Under the pieces are notes generated by a model. That model was not told the origin of the DNA. It did no database searches and was given only the letters and a program-made list of their open reading frames with translations. Positions 29,511 through 39,506 of a DNA stretch of 64,000 bases are shown piece by piece. Within the stretch, counting starts at the first letter, position 1, and each line of letters opens with the position of its first letter. Source of the DNA: Grimontia hollisae CIP 101886 (GTDB lineage: Bacteria > Pseudomonadota > Gammaproteobacteria > Enterobacterales > Vibrionaceae); NCBI RefSeq assembly GCF_000176515.1, contig NZ_ADAQ01000013.1, positions 459,361 to 523,360 of the forward strand. Direction: 5' to 3'. The position numbers and the translations under genes are program-made.

Positions 29511-29542
29511 AAAGCCCGGGCTGAAACACCAGCACGGGCTTA
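29511..29542 (-). terminator. Possible terminator after metE
   Basis: AAGCCCG and CGGGCTT flank a 16-base loop, just beyond the metE stop. The T run on the minus strand is short. Confidence 0.5.
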
Positions 29543-29557
29543 TCTGCCTGAGCACCA

Positions 29558-31837
29558 TTAATCAGGCTGCAAAGCCTGTCCCCGCAGGTTTTTTGCTGCC
29601 TGTACCAGATTAGTCAATGCGGCATCCACTTCGGCCCAGTTACGGGTTTTCAGACCACAGTCCGGATTAACCCACAGCCGCTCATCCGGAATGGTTTTGC
29701 GTGCTTTTTGCAACAAGGCTTCGATACTCTCTACCGCAGGAATATTCGGCGAGTGGATATCATACACACCTGGTCCAATCTCGTTGGGGTACGAAAATTC
29801 TTCAAATGCCCGGAGCAGTTCCATATCAGAGCGCGACGTTTCAATAGTGATGACATCGGCATCCAATGCTGCCACTGAATCTATGATGTCATTGAACTCG
29901 CTGTAACACATATGGGTGTGGATTTGGGTACCTGCCACAGCGCTTGCCGCTGAAAGCCTGAATGCGTTAACTGCCCAGCCCAGATAGTCTTTCCATTCAC
30001 TGGTTTTCAACGGCATCCCTTCACGAATTGCCGGTTCGTCAATTTGGATAATGCTGATCCCTGCGGATTGGAGATCCGCCACTTCATCACGTAGTGCCAA
30101 CGCAATTTGTTGTGCAATTTCCCGGCGGGGCAGATCTTCACGCGGGAATGTCCAGCCGAGAATAGTCACAGGGCCCGTCAACATGCCTTTTACCGGTTTG
30201 TCAGACAGCGATTGGGCATAAGCGGCCCATTCCACTGTGATCGGTGCTTCACGGGAGATGTCCCCAACTATCACCGCTGGTTTCACACAGCGGGAGCCAT
30301 AGCTCTGCACCCAGCCAAAACGGGTGACTGCAAAGCCGTCGAGGTTCTCGGCAAAATATTCCACCATGTCGTTACGCTCAGGTTCGCCGTGAACCAGAAC
30401 ATCCAGACCCAGTTTTTCCTGACGCTCAATCGCCTCTTTGATGTGGCCTTTCATCGCTGCCTTATATTCAGCATCAGACAAACTGCCGGTTTTGTGGGCG
30501 CGGCGCTGCTGACGGATTTCGCCCGTTTGCGGGAATGAACCAATGGTTGTGGTGGGAAACAGAGGCAGATTCAGCGCTGCTTTCTGCGCTTTCGCCCGTT
30601 CGGTGTACCCTGCTTCACGTTCTGCAAGGGCTGCGGTGATACCATTGACGCGCGCCTGTACCTCGGGCTTGTTCACCCGTGTGCTTGTCGCACGGGCTTT
30701 AATTGCCTCACTGTACTCACCACATCGGGCAACCGCTGTATCATTACCGGAAAGTGCATCCGCCAGCAGCACCACTTCATGGGTTTTCTGTTTGGCAAAT
30801 GCCAGCCACGCGTGGACTTCCGGATCCAGACCGGTTTCCTGTTCCAAATCGACCGGGGAATGCAGCAGCGAGCAGCTGGTGGCTATCCAAGCCCGGTCAC
30901 CCAGCTTTGTAATGACCGGCGACAGCGTTTCCAACCAGTTGTCGAGATTCGCTTTCCAGACATTGCGTCCGTTAATCGCTCCCAGCGAAATCACCCAGTC
31001 ATCCGGCACGGCGCTGATAACCGCATCTAACTGCTGTGGTGCCACACTCAGGTCAACATGCAGGCCATTCACATTCAGCGCTGAAATAATGTCCAGTTGT
31101 TGCTCAACAGAGTCAAAGTAGGTCGTCAACAGCAGCTTCACATCACCGCCAATGACCTGGTAAGCGAGCTTATAGGCATTGCGCCATTCATCAGGCAGTT
31201 CGAGTGCAAGAACCGGCTCATCAATTTGCACCCATACAACACCCTGCGCTTTGAGTTTGGCAAAGATTTGCTGGTAAACAGAAAGCAGGCGTGGAAGAAG
31301 ATCCAAACGGTTAAAACCTGCTTCTTTTTCCTTACCCAAGTAAAGGTATGACACCGGTCCCAACACGACAGGCTTGACGTTATGGCCCGCTCGCTGTGCC
31401 TCATTGACTTCATCAAACAGCTGGTTCCAGCTCAGCGAGAAATTATCGTCATGAGTAAATTCGGGAACAATATAGTGATAGTTGGTATTAAACCATTTGG
31501 TCATGTCAGAGGCAGCACAACTGCACCCTGTTGGCGCTTTACCCCGTGCAATGCGAAACAGGGTGTCGAGATCAGGATGGCCGCTGCGGTGACGCTTAGG
31601 GATATGGCCCAGTGTCAAGCTGGTTTGCAGCACCTGATCGTACCAGGCAAAATCACCCACCGTGACAAACGTCAGGCCTGCGTCCTTTTGTACTTGCCAG
31701 TTATGGTGACGGATTGTCGCCCCCACATCTAACAAGCCCTGTTGATTAATATCACCTTGCCAGTATTGCTCCAGTGCAAATTTCAGTTCTCGTTTGTTAC
31801 CAATGCGGGGGTAGCCAAGAATATGTGTTGTGGTCAT
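29558..31837 (-). CDS. metE: Cobalamin-independent methionine synthase
   Basis: MetE methylates homocysteine with 5-methyltetrahydropteroyltriglutamate. The 759-residue protein has the two-barrel layout, the zinc ligands in HTHMCYS and PDCGLKTR, and the [14 protein letters not shown] folate/homocysteine region. It is divergent from its activator metR, with a MetJ operator between them. Confidence 0.97.
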   Translation of the reverse strand: MTTTHILGYPRIGNKRELKFALEQYWQGDINQQGLLDVGATIRHHNWQVQKDAGLTFVTVGDFAWYDQVLQTSLTLGHIPKRHRSGHPDLDTLFRIARGKAPTGCSCAASDMTKWFNTNYHYIVPEFTHDDNFSLSWNQLFDEVNEAQRAGHNVKPVVLGPVSYLYLGKEKEAGFNRLDLLPRLLSVYQQIFAKLKAQGVVWVQIDEPVLALELPDEWRNAYKLAYQVIGGDVKLLLTTYFDSVEQQLDIISALNVNGLHVDLSVAPQQLDAVISAVPDDWVISLGAINGRNVWKANLDNWLETLSPVITKLGDRAWIATSCSLLHSPVDLEQETGLDPEVHAWLAFAKQKTHEVVLLADALSGNDTAVARCGEYSEAIKARATSTRVNKPEVQARVNGITAALAEREAGYTERAKAQKAALNLPLFPTTTIGSFPQTGEIRQQRRAHKTGSLSDAEYKAAMKGHIKEAIERQEKLGLDVLVHGEPERNDMVEYFAENLDGFAVTRFGWVQSYGSRCVKPAVIVGDISREAPITVEWAAYAQSLSDKPVKGMLTGPVTILGWTFPREDLPRREIAQQIALALRDEVADLQSAGISIIQIDEPAIREGMPLKTSEWKDYLGWAVNAFRLSAASAVAGTQIHTHMCYSEFNDIIDSVAALDADVITIETSRSDMELLRAFEEFSYPNEIGPGVYDIHSPNIPAVESIEALLQKARKTIPDERLWVNPDCGLKTRNWAEVDAALTNLVQAAKNLRGQALQPD

Positions 31838-31854
31838 AGCGAATTCCTTTATTT

Positions 31855-31878
31855 AGCCGTCCAGATGTTTACATGTCC
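31855..31878. promoter_or_regulatory. MetJ operator between metE and metR
   Basis: Three adjacent 8-base met boxes are in register: AGCCGTCC, AGATGTTT and ACATGTCC, matching AGACGTCT at six, six and five positions. The location, 17-41 bases upstream of metE, fits MetJ repression by S-adenosylmethionine. Confidence 0.7.
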
Positions 31879-31930
31879 ACATTGATTGATTAGAGTGCAT
31901 AAAACAAACTCAAATTACTCAAACGAATGT

Positions 31931-31943
31931 TGAGAAAAATTCA
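31931..31943. promoter_or_regulatory. Candidate MetR binding site at the metR start
   Basis: TGAG-AAAAA-TTCA matches the MetR site TGAA-N5-TTCA except for one base. It overlaps the metR ATG, so binding there would be autoregulatory. Confidence 0.4.
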
Positions 31944-32854
31944 TGCTAGAAGTAAAACACTTACGAACACTGGCGGTACTCAGGGATACAGGCTCGCTGA
32001 CGTCAACGGCAACCCAACTCTGTTTGACCCAGTCAGCACTGAGCCATCAACTCAAAGATCTCGAGCAACGTCTGGGTGCACAGCTCTTCCTGCGCAAAAC
32101 CCGTCCTGTGCGCTTTACCGCAGAAGGACAGGTGCTGTTAAAACTGGCTGATGATGTGCTGCCAAGGCTGACACAGGCAGAAACTGAACTGGCGGCGCTA
32201 AAGGAAGATGCCCAGGGACGCCTGCACATGGCGATTGAGTGCCATTCCTGCTTCCAATGGCTAATGCCTGCCCTGAAGGAATACAAAATCAGCTGGCCAT
32301 TGGTAACGCTGGATTTTTCATCTGGTTTTGGGTTTGAACCTTTGCCAGCACTCGCAGGCGGTGAGCTGGATTTGGTGATCACGTCTGATATTTCACCCCG
32401 CAGTGAAATTCACTTTGAAGCGTTATTTGATTTTGAAATGCGTCTGGTGTTGGCAGACAACCATCCACTGGCTAAGAAAAAGCAGATTGAACCAGAGGAT
32501 TTGGCCAACGAAACTTTACTCACCTACCCAGTACAACGCCAACGCATGGATGTGATTAAACACTTCCTGCAACCAGCAGGCATCGAACCTGCGCACTTCA
32601 AATCCGCAGACAACACCTTGATGCTGATACAAATGGTGACAGCAGGATTAGGCGTTGCGGCTTTACCAAACTGGGCAATCAGTGAGTTTTCGCGACAGGG
32701 ACTGGTTGTTGACAGGCCACTGGGAGCAGGCCTTTGGAGAAGATTGTTTGCGGCGGTGCGGAGCCAGGAAGCACAGCGCCCGTATTTACAGGCATTTTTT
32801 TCCACCGCCCGGAACCAATGCCACACGCACCTGGAAGGCATCAAGCGCGTGTAG
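31943..32854 (+). CDS. metR: LysR-family activator MetR
   Basis: MetR activates metE and other methionine genes with homocysteine as effector. The 303-residue protein has the LysR winged helix (about 1-60, LRDTGSLTSTATQLCLTQSALSHQ) and a substrate-binding domain. The N-terminus MLEVKHLRTL is typical of MetR. The divergent pairing with metE is the classical arrangement. Confidence 0.95.
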   Translation: MLEVKHLRTLAVLRDTGSLTSTATQLCLTQSALSHQLKDLEQRLGAQLFLRKTRPVRFTAEGQVLLKLADDVLPRLTQAETELAALKEDAQGRLHMAIECHSCFQWLMPALKEYKISWPLVTLDFSSGFGFEPLPALAGGELDLVITSDISPRSEIHFEALFDFEMRLVLADNHPLAKKKQIEPEDLANETLLTYPVQRQRMDVIKHFLQPAGIEPAHFKSADNTLMLIQMVTAGLGVAALPNWAISEFSRQGLVVDRPLGAGLWRRLFAAVRSQEAQRPYLQAFFSTARNQCHTHLEGIKRV

Positions 32855-32871
32855 CATAAAGACAGGAACGG

Positions 32872-33066
32872 TTATTTTTGCCGGAGTTGGTTCGTCAGCG
32901 GATCGTAGTAACAGCCCATCGCATCAATCTTGGCCTGAAATTCTTGTAAATCCAGATCGAACCGGGACACCAGATCATCTAAAGAGGCGCACTCCAAGCG
33001 AAGTTTTTCATTGACAATGCCATACATGATGTCGCTGTCCAGACTATCAAGGTTATGTATTTCCAT
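32872..33066 (-). CDS. DUF4250 domain small protein
   Basis: This 64-residue acidic protein matches the DUF4250 family (NLDSLDSDIMYGIVNEKLRL, then DLDLQEFQAKIDAMGCYYDP). The start at 33066 is chosen because the family begins at MEIHNLDSLD and a GAG-containing ribosome site precedes it. No function is known. Confidence 0.8.
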   Translation of the reverse strand: MEIHNLDSLDSDIMYGIVNEKLRLECASLDDLVSRFDLDLQEFQAKIDAMGCYYDPLTNQLRQK

Positions 33067-33149
33067 ACTCGCTTTCCCACCGAAGTCACAGATTAGGCAC
33101 ACAGGAAAAGCATAGACTGCAACAACGCGAAACAGGGTGAAAAGACATT

Positions 33150-33175
33150 AAAAAAGGCACTTCACGTGCCTTTTA
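33150..33175 (-). terminator. Terminator after the 33193 membrane-protein gene
   Basis: AAAAGGCAC and GTGCCTTTT form a perfect stem with loop TTCAC. The A run on the left gives a T run on the minus strand, 18 bases beyond the stop at 33193. Confidence 0.88.
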
Positions 33176-33192
33176 TTGTTGCTGAGACAGGA

Positions 33193-33867
33193 TTAAATCA
33201 CCGTTGACAACGCGACTCCCGAGGCACAGCCAATCACCAGCAAAGAAACACAAAGCTGCGCTAAATGCGGCGCCTTTTGACGAAGCAAATGGGAAACCCA
33301 AACCAACACCCCTGCCACTGCAAGGCCTAAGCTGACAAGCACGGATGTGACCATGGATTCTGCTGCTGCCGGCTCCATGGACTGGCTTGCCACCGCCAGT
33401 GTGATGGCGGTCAGCATTGCAGCGACAATACCAGTGACAGGCAGAATACGGTGAAAAGCTTGCAAACGTGAGCGCGCCTTAACCATCAGACAGTGAGCGG
33501 TGACTGTTCCAACCAACAGAACCTGAGCCAGCATCAGCAACGCTGTTAGCACACCTTGCTCCATCCCGGTAACAACAAGCACCAACACACCGAATGCATT
33601 GGAGAGATGCAACAGGGGAACGGGACCAGACTGGCGCGTTTTGCCAGATTTAGACCGTAAAGAGAAAATACCGAGAGTGATAAAAGGCAGTACAGAAAAC
33701 GGAAAAAATGGGATCGTCACCCCCCATCCTGCTACCAAATACCAAAACGCTTTATGCAGACGGCCGCGTTGGCCGGGGCAAATATCCCCTTTCAGCAAAA
33801 CCAGGGTCAACACTGCCTGGGCACCAAGCACACCCGCAAGCACCACTGCGCTAACTAACTCGTACAT
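33193..33867 (-). CDS. Integral membrane protein of unknown function
   Basis: I do not recognise this 224-residue protein. It has about six hydrophobic segments, beginning MYELVSAVVLAGVLGAQ, and short basic loops. The ATG at 33867 is chosen because AGGTGA lies eight bases upstream; in-frame alternatives at 33900 and 33915 would add a hydrophilic tail. It is transcribed alone, upstream of and divergent from a diguanylate cyclase gene. Confidence 0.65.
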   Translation of the reverse strand: MYELVSAVVLAGVLGAQAVLTLVLLKGDICPGQRGRLHKAFWYLVAGWGVTIPFFPFSVLPFITLGIFSLRSKSGKTRQSGPVPLLHLSNAFGVLVLVVTGMEQGVLTALLMLAQVLLVGTVTAHCLMVKARSRLQAFHRILPVTGIVAAMLTAITLAVASQSMEPAAAESMVTSVLVSLGLAVAGVLVWVSHLLRQKAPHLAQLCVSLLVIGCASGVALSTVI

Positions 33868-34104
33868 TTCTACTTCACCTGTATCCTTTGTGGTCGACAT
33901 TATATGTCGTACCACATCAGGTGCAACAACGTTGGAATGCTCACATAAATTAATGATTATTTTGCATTCAGTCGCATTGATATATAACTGTGTTTTTATC
34001 TACGTTATATTTGTGACTACGGTTCAGAAATAAGCCCCGATACTGGTGTAAGCCATGGGCATTCAAACAACTCAACAACAGGATTGCACGTGCGGGATTT
34101 GGAG

Positions 34105-35271
34105 ATGTCCTTCTCACAGTACAAAACCCAATTTAAGGAAGTGCTCAGTTCAACGTCGCACGCAGCCGCCTTCAACACTACCCGTGCTACTTATTTACGA
34201 ACGCGACTTGTATCACTTTGCTACCTGTGGGCAGTACTTTGTGTACTCTGGATTCCTGTTGACGCACTGCTCCTTGAAGCAGCCACCGATAAACTCACCA
34301 TTCTACGCCTGACGCTCGCTGCTGCATTGCTACTTATTGGTTGGGTAATGAGCCAACGCGGCACACTTAATGCCTGTCGGCATATCATGCTGGCGCTGGT
34401 TGTCTGTCTCAACATGTTTTATATCTTGGCAAACCATACTCTGGGTTACCCAAACAGTATTAATGCGTTCAGTTACTGTTATAACCTCCTGCCGTTTGTG
34501 TATGTTGTGCTCTTGGCCATCCTGCCCCTGACAGTAAAAGAATCAGTGAGCTTGATGGTGATCACCGCCGCTTCCCAGCTCTACGTTGATATGCAGAGCA
34601 GTGCGCTGCTCTCGTTTGAAACCTTCGCCCTTTACTGGTTACAAACTGTTGTCGGATTTCTGGTTATCTGGGCACAAACATCAAAACTGCATATGATGTT
34701 ACGCCTTTACCGCCATGCGACCCTTGACCCGCTAACAGGCATTTACAACCGCCGCATGCTGTTAACGTTGGCCAAAAGAGATTTTGAAAACACCCGCATT
34801 CACTCCCGTCCCTACTCTGTGTTGCTGATGGATTTAGACAAATTTAAACGCATCAACGACAGATATGGGCACCATGCAGGTGACTTGGTGCTGCAAGCGT
34901 TTACCCATGCGGTACAGGAAACGCAACGTAAAAGCGATATTTTTGGACGGTTTGGCGGCGAAGAATTTATTCTGTTTCTGCCGAAATGCAGTGAGGACAA
35001 CGCCCAGTTGGTTGCAGATCGCATCATGACCCGTGTGCGGGATATGGAAATCAAGGTAGAAGGGCTGTCTAATCCCCTGAAAGTCACCACATCAATTGGC
35101 ATTAGCACCAGCCGGAACCAGAATGATGACTTGTCGTCCATCCTTACTCAGGCCGACCAGGCACTCTACATCGCGAAAAACGCCGGGCGCGACCGAAGCC
35201 ACGCTTACGATAACCATCAACAGCAAATGGATGCTAACCAAAAACAACCATGGCTGGAGAGGCTGAGTTAG
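34105..35271 (+). CDS. Membrane diguanylate cyclase (GGDEF)
   Basis: The 388-residue protein has five or six membrane segments (about 35-200) and a GGDEF domain (about 215-375) that makes c-di-GMP. The signature RFGGEEF is intact, and RKSD five residues before it is a product-inhibition I-site. The substrate motif DKFKRINDRYGHHAGD is also present. The ATG at 34105 has GGGA seven bases upstream; in-frame TTG and GTG codons at 34084 and 34090 are alternatives. It is an active-looking cyclase. Confidence 0.88.
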   Translation: MSFSQYKTQFKEVLSSTSHAAAFNTTRATYLRTRLVSLCYLWAVLCVLWIPVDALLLEAATDKLTILRLTLAAALLLIGWVMSQRGTLNACRHIMLALVVCLNMFYILANHTLGYPNSINAFSYCYNLLPFVYVVLLAILPLTVKESVSLMVITAASQLYVDMQSSALLSFETFALYWLQTVVGFLVIWAQTSKLHMMLRLYRHATLDPLTGIYNRRMLLTLAKRDFENTRIHSRPYSVLLMDLDKFKRINDRYGHHAGDLVLQAFTHAVQETQRKSDIFGRFGGEEFILFLPKCSEDNAQLVADRIMTRVRDMEIKVEGLSNPLKVTTSIGISTSRNQNDDLSSILTQADQALYIAKNAGRDRSHAYDNHQQQMDANQKQPWLERLS

Positions 35272-35284
35272 AAAGCCCCTTATC

Positions 35285-36490
35285 TCAACACGGCTCCTGT
35301 TCCTGCACAGGAACTTTTTTATTTTTTGCCCCCAGCAATTGGATAAGCACAATATTGGCAGCGGCAAGGGAAAGTGCCCCCAGGGTAACCGCATTCCAGC
35401 CTCCCATTTCCCAGCAACCTATTAAGTAAAACCCCCCAAGGCTGCCGCCGATATAATAATGCACCAGATACAAGGCTGTCGCGGTAGCCTTTCCCTGGTT
35501 TGCACGACGCCCAACCCAGCCATAAGCCAGTGAGTGGGTAAAGAATGCGCCACCGCTGATAATCAATAGGCCGATGATCACTGCTGCAGCATGCTCAATG
35601 CTGGCCACCAACACACCACCCAGGGTCACCAATGTACCAAACGTCATGCCAGATATAGGGGAATAGCGGTTCGCCCAACGACCGCCCAATCTTGAGGTCA
35701 ATGTCCCAGACAGATAACAGATAAAAATCGCAGACGCGACACTGACAGGCAGGTTAAATGGCGCTTCGATAAGACGGAACGTTGCTACCGAGTAGATATT
35801 CACAAACAGCGCAAAGTTGATACCGCCTATCACCATTGCCCCCCAGAGGATAGGATTGCGCAGGTGTGTCCCGACAACACGCAATTGCTTGAAATAGGAA
35901 TCTTGTGACGGAACAAAACAACGCTGTGGAGGTAAAAGGAAATACACCAGCGCCATACCCAGTGCGGTGAATGTCGCCATCGCAGCCACTGCCCCTTCCC
36001 AGCCAAAGACATCCGCTAACATCCCGCCTGCCAAACGTCCTGTAATTCCCCCCAGGGAGTTGGCACTGATGTAGGCGCCGACGGCAACCACCAGCGCTGT
36101 CGGACTGAATTCATCCGCCATGTAGGCCACGGCAACAGCGGCATAACCTGCTAACGCAATCCCCATCAAGCCCCGCAGCGCAACCAATCCCCAAAAAGAA
36201 TCCACCAAAAGGGACAGCCCACCGACAACAGGCATGGACAATAAACTCAACAGGATCACCGGACGGCGACCGACTTTTTCCGAGACAAGCGCCCAAGGAA
36301 GCAGGCTCAATGACAACCCGAGCGTAGAAGAGGCCAGTAACCAGTTTGCTTTTGTCGCTGTTACCTCAAATGCACCCGCAAAAACCGGCAGCATAGGCTG
36401 AAACAGGTAAAGATTACAGAACACAAGAAAAGAGCCAAACGACAGGGCAAAGGCAGCTTTTCTGTAGGCGGGTGTCTGCAATTCAATCAT
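35285..36490 (-). CDS. MFS transporter, YnfM-like
   Basis: This 401-residue protein has twelve predicted membrane segments and the major facilitator signature VSEKVGRRPVILLS between helices 2 and 3. It resembles YnfM-type efflux proteins. It is divergent from a LysR regulator at 36599, which probably controls it. The exported compound is unknown. Confidence 0.85.
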   Translation of the reverse strand: MIELQTPAYRKAAFALSFGSFLVFCNLYLFQPMLPVFAGAFEVTATKANWLLASSTLGLSLSLLPWALVSEKVGRRPVILLSLLSMPVVGGLSLLVDSFWGLVALRGLMGIALAGYAAVAVAYMADEFSPTALVVAVGAYISANSLGGITGRLAGGMLADVFGWEGAVAAMATFTALGMALVYFLLPPQRCFVPSQDSYFKQLRVVGTHLRNPILWGAMVIGGINFALFVNIYSVATFRLIEAPFNLPVSVASAIFICYLSGTLTSRLGGRWANRYSPISGMTFGTLVTLGGVLVASIEHAAAVIIGLLIISGGAFFTHSLAYGWVGRRANQGKATATALYLVHYYIGGSLGGFYLIGCWEMGGWNAVTLGALSLAAANIVLIQLLGAKNKKVPVQEQEPC

Positions 36491-36553
36491 GGGGTTCGCT
36501 CACTTTCTTTACAATATGCAGGGAAATTAACAAGCTATCAGCGATAAAAGAAG

Positions 36554-36566
36554 TATATTAAATATA
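36554..36566. promoter_or_regulatory. LysR-type operator candidate (T-N11-A)
   Basis: The perfect palindrome TATATTAAATATA fits the T-N11-A pattern of LysR-type regulators. It lies in the 108-base gap between the MFS gene and its divergent LysR gene. Confidence 0.45.
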
Positions 36567-36598
36567 TAGAAGTAAGATCTAAAAGATATGGTAATGAC

Positions 36599-37468
36599 AT
36601 GGATATCCGCCAGTTACGTTATTTTGTCTGCGTGTCAGAAGAAAAGAACTTCACCCGCGCAGCAAGAAAGCTCAACATCGCCCAGCCTGCCCTGAGTATT
36701 GCCATCAAAAAGCTCGAGCAATCTATTGGGCTGCCATTATTTGACCGCAACGAAAGGCAGGTTCACCTTACCCATGAAGGTGAAACCCTGTTGCCTTACG
36801 CCTTGCGGGTACTCCAGCAGGTGGAAGATACCAACACGGCGATGGCGGAATTAAGAGGGTTGCAGAAAGGTGAAGTGCGTGTCGGTGTACCCGGTATGCT
36901 GGGCTCGTACTTCTTCCCCTCCATCTTGATGGGCTTTAAAAGCCGTTACCCGGATCTCAAACTCAGTGTGGTAGAAGCCGGTACCCAATCCATCCGCCAG
37001 ATGCTGCTTGATGGCGAACTGGATATTGGCGTTATCCATAATCAGGATGTACCTTCTGCGCTCGAAACCACCCATTTGATTTCATCACAAATGGTGGCTG
37101 TCACCTCCACTGACCACGCACTGGCAGATAGGCAATCCATTCGTTTTCATGAGTTTTTTAATGAAGAACTGGTGATGTTTAAAAAAGGGTATTTCCACCG
37201 TGAGTTTATCGATCGAATCTGCGCCGATCATAAAATCACCCCCCAACTTTCCTTTGAAACTAACCTGCTTGCGATGATTCTCAATATTGTCAGGCATGGT
37301 TTTGCCATCACTGCCCTCCTTGAACTGGTCACTGAACATGAACCGGGGTTGGTTCCCATTCCTTTTGAAGAACCAGTGACACTGGACATTGCCATGGCAT
37401 GGCGTAAACATGGTTATCTTTCCTTGGCCAACCGCGCTTTTATCGATTTTGTACAACGTAATAAATAA
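36599..37468 (+). CDS. LysR-family transcriptional regulator
   Basis: The 289-residue protein has an N-terminal winged helix (MDIRQLRYFVCVSEEKNFTRAARKLNIAQPALS region) and a C-terminal effector-binding domain. Its effector is unknown. Divergence from the MFS exporter at 35285 suggests that exporter is its target. Confidence 0.88.
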   Translation: MDIRQLRYFVCVSEEKNFTRAARKLNIAQPALSIAIKKLEQSIGLPLFDRNERQVHLTHEGETLLPYALRVLQQVEDTNTAMAELRGLQKGEVRVGVPGMLGSYFFPSILMGFKSRYPDLKLSVVEAGTQSIRQMLLDGELDIGVIHNQDVPSALETTHLISSQMVAVTSTDHALADRQSIRFHEFFNEELVMFKKGYFHREFIDRICADHKITPQLSFETNLLAMILNIVRHGFAITALLELVTEHEPGLVPIPFEEPVTLDIAMAWRKHGYLSLANRAFIDFVQRNK

Positions 37469-37578
37469 CAGAGCGATCGAAACGCTCGTTCGCTTGATTG
37501 GTGCACAGGTATATTTATTACACTCCCCACTCTGTTAGCATACGCACTCAATAACATTAATTTCAGGGAGTGAAATGA

Positions 37579-38568
37579 ATGAAAAACACAACGCCCTTGC
37601 TAACTACCTTGGCATTTTTACCTTTCATTACGCATGCTGAACTAGCAGATAAAGGAGGATTCAGTGGTGAGATTTCCGTCATTGGCGGTGTCACATCGAC
37701 TGACTCAAACTTGTCGACCAGTAACAATGAGACAAAAAGTGCGCCACTCAATTCGGTGGGTGACCGCAAAACAGATTCGTTTTTGGGCGCACTGGGGAAC
37801 CTGTCTTTTACCTTTGGGCAAGGGCTGGATAAACAACTCTTTGTGGGAACATCCCGTGACGATATCGCCGTTGGTATCATTGCGCTTGAGATGGGTTATA
37901 AACAGGAACTGGCATCAGGCACACAGATTTCTTTTTCCTATCTGCCGACGGTACTGGCAGAAGATGTCTGGGCAAACCCTTTCACTTTAGGTTCACCAAG
38001 AACAGAAACCGAAAAATCCGGGGATGCTTACCGTCTCAAGCTTGATCGTATCGGTGGCTCCATGCTTTCTATCGATCTTGCCTACGCGCAAACAGACGTC
38101 GATAACGAGCAAAGCGGCGCTGGACAAGGACTTTCCAATGCCGAGCAGCAACGTCTGGACAGAAACAGTGACACCTTCTATTCCAAATTAGGTTACCGCC
38201 AGTTTCTTGGCAAGGGCCAAGGCATTTCCCCTGCTTTCATCTATATCAACAATGACGCCGATGGCGAAGCGATGTCACACCAGTCATACGGCGGTGAGCT
38301 AACCTATTTCAGTTTTGCCGGGCGTAACAATATTGTCTTGACTGGGAAATACCATATCCGCGATTACGATGCGTCCCATCCCCTTTTTGGAGAAACCCGC
38401 AGCGACACTGAATACGGAGCCTTTCTCGCTTACGAATATGCGCACTTTTTTGACATTCCCCCGCTCTCATTCATCACCCTCGCTGGCTACAACAACACAG
38501 ATTCCAACATCGATTTTTATGACGCCAGCGAATTCTTTGGCTCTGTCGGCATTACCTACCAATTCTAG
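37579..38568 (+). CDS. DUF2860 outer membrane beta-barrel protein
   Basis: This 329-residue protein has a signal peptide (cleavage near THA-EL), repeated amphipathic strands and a C-terminal ITYQF, the usual outer-membrane-protein ending. It matches the DUF2860 family found in Vibrio, of unknown function. The ATG at 37579 has AGGGAG eight bases upstream; an out-of-frame ATG lies at 37575. Confidence 0.8.
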   Translation: MKNTTPLLTTLAFLPFITHAELADKGGFSGEISVIGGVTSTDSNLSTSNNETKSAPLNSVGDRKTDSFLGALGNLSFTFGQGLDKQLFVGTSRDDIAVGIIALEMGYKQELASGTQISFSYLPTVLAEDVWANPFTLGSPRTETEKSGDAYRLKLDRIGGSMLSIDLAYAQTDVDNEQSGAGQGLSNAEQQRLDRNSDTFYSKLGYRQFLGKGQGISPAFIYINNDADGEAMSHQSYGGELTYFSFAGRNNIVLTGKYHIRDYDASHPLFGETRSDTEYGAFLAYEYAHFFDIPPLSFITLAGYNNTDSNIDFYDASEFFGSVGITYQF

Positions 38569-38596
38569 GGGCTGTTGGACCTAGCTATTCAATCAC

Positions 38597-38641
38597 CACA
38601 CAAACGCCATGTTGTTTCACGAACAACATGGCGTTTGTGTG
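38597..38641. repeat. Perfect 20-bp inverted repeat, terminator-like but without T run
   Basis: CACACAAACGCCATGTTGTT at 38597-38616 is the exact complement of 38622-38641, with a five-base loop TCACG. It lies 29 bases after the DUF2860 gene. The stem could end transcription or protect the 3' end of the mRNA, but no T run follows. Confidence 0.75.
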
Positions 38642-38830
38642 CCTTCAGACATGCCGACGCCTGAGCACGCCAACTTTGCATATTACTGTCCGCAACTTTA
38701 CAAAAATGTAAGCTGACGTGTGAGATCTAGCTAATCTAAAATGCACCCGCTTTATAGCTTAAGACAACATAAAAGCATGTTGCCCAGTATAATAAACTTG
38801 CGTTTAGTCTATATAGAGGATGAGTTTGTC

Positions 38831-39220
38831 ATGAAATCATATTTTACAGCATTGGCGTTTATCGCTTTTTCATCAATCAGTTCAACCGTGATGGCAGAAA
38901 ACATTATTTCACCACAATCAACCGTTGGTGGTGGTTTCTCTGGCCCAGTCAGCGCCATTAACACCGTTCAATCTGTGCTGGATGTAGGTATATTTAGCGA
39001 CGATCAGCCTGTTGCTCTTACAGGTTACATCACACAAGCACTGGGTGGTGAAATGTATCAGTTCCAGGATGAAACCGGCACAATCAATGTGGAGATCGAT
39101 GCCGAAGATTGGCAAGGTCAAATCGTTAAGCCGACAACGAAAGTGGTCATCATGGGAGAAATTGATAAAGAATTCACCCACACAACCATTGATGTCAGTA
39201 GTATCCGCATCGTTCAGTAA
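38831..39220 (+). CDS. YgiW/YdeI-family periplasmic OB-fold (BOF) protein
   Basis: This 129-residue protein has a signal peptide (cleavage near VMA-EN) and a single OB fold of the YgiW/YdeI stress-tolerance family, with GGGFSGP near the start, then ALTGYITQALGGEMYQFQDETG. Family members contribute to peroxide, metal or acid tolerance in enterics. The ATG at 38831 has AGAGGA ten bases upstream; an upstream in-frame extension to 38741 lacks signal-peptide sense. Confidence 0.85.
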   Translation: MKSYFTALAFIAFSSISSTVMAENIISPQSTVGGGFSGPVSAINTVQSVLDVGIFSDDQPVALTGYITQALGGEMYQFQDETGTINVEIDAEDWQGQIVKPTTKVVIMGEIDKEFTHTTIDVSSIRIVQ

Positions 39221-39283
39221 TTTCTATATTGCGTAAACAACCCAGTAGCAGATAATTGCGTGCTGTTGGAGAGCCTCCACCCG

Positions 39284-39314
39284 AAGGCCAGACCGCCTAT
39301 CAGCCTGGCCTTTT
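39284..39314 (+). terminator. Terminator after the BOF-protein gene
   Basis: AAGGCCAG and CTGGCCTT flank a 13-base loop and run into TTTT, 64 bases after the stop. Confidence 0.75.
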
Positions 39315-39506
39315 GCTGCGAAATGATTGAACAAGCATAAACAGCATGACGGGCAGACCCCCTGTACGCCTTCTACACAAACATCATTCGTTAGATTAGT
39401 TTTTAGTTACATGCACAAGAAGCCCTATTTAACGACACTTTTCACGAACACTTCACATTACCGGTTGTAAAGTGCGATACGGCTTTTTAAATGTAGGGAA
39501 TGTCCA

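Noticed and set aside
30543-31121. A 192-codon plus-strand frame inside metE
   Set aside because: It is antisense to a well-conserved gene and is compositionally a shadow.
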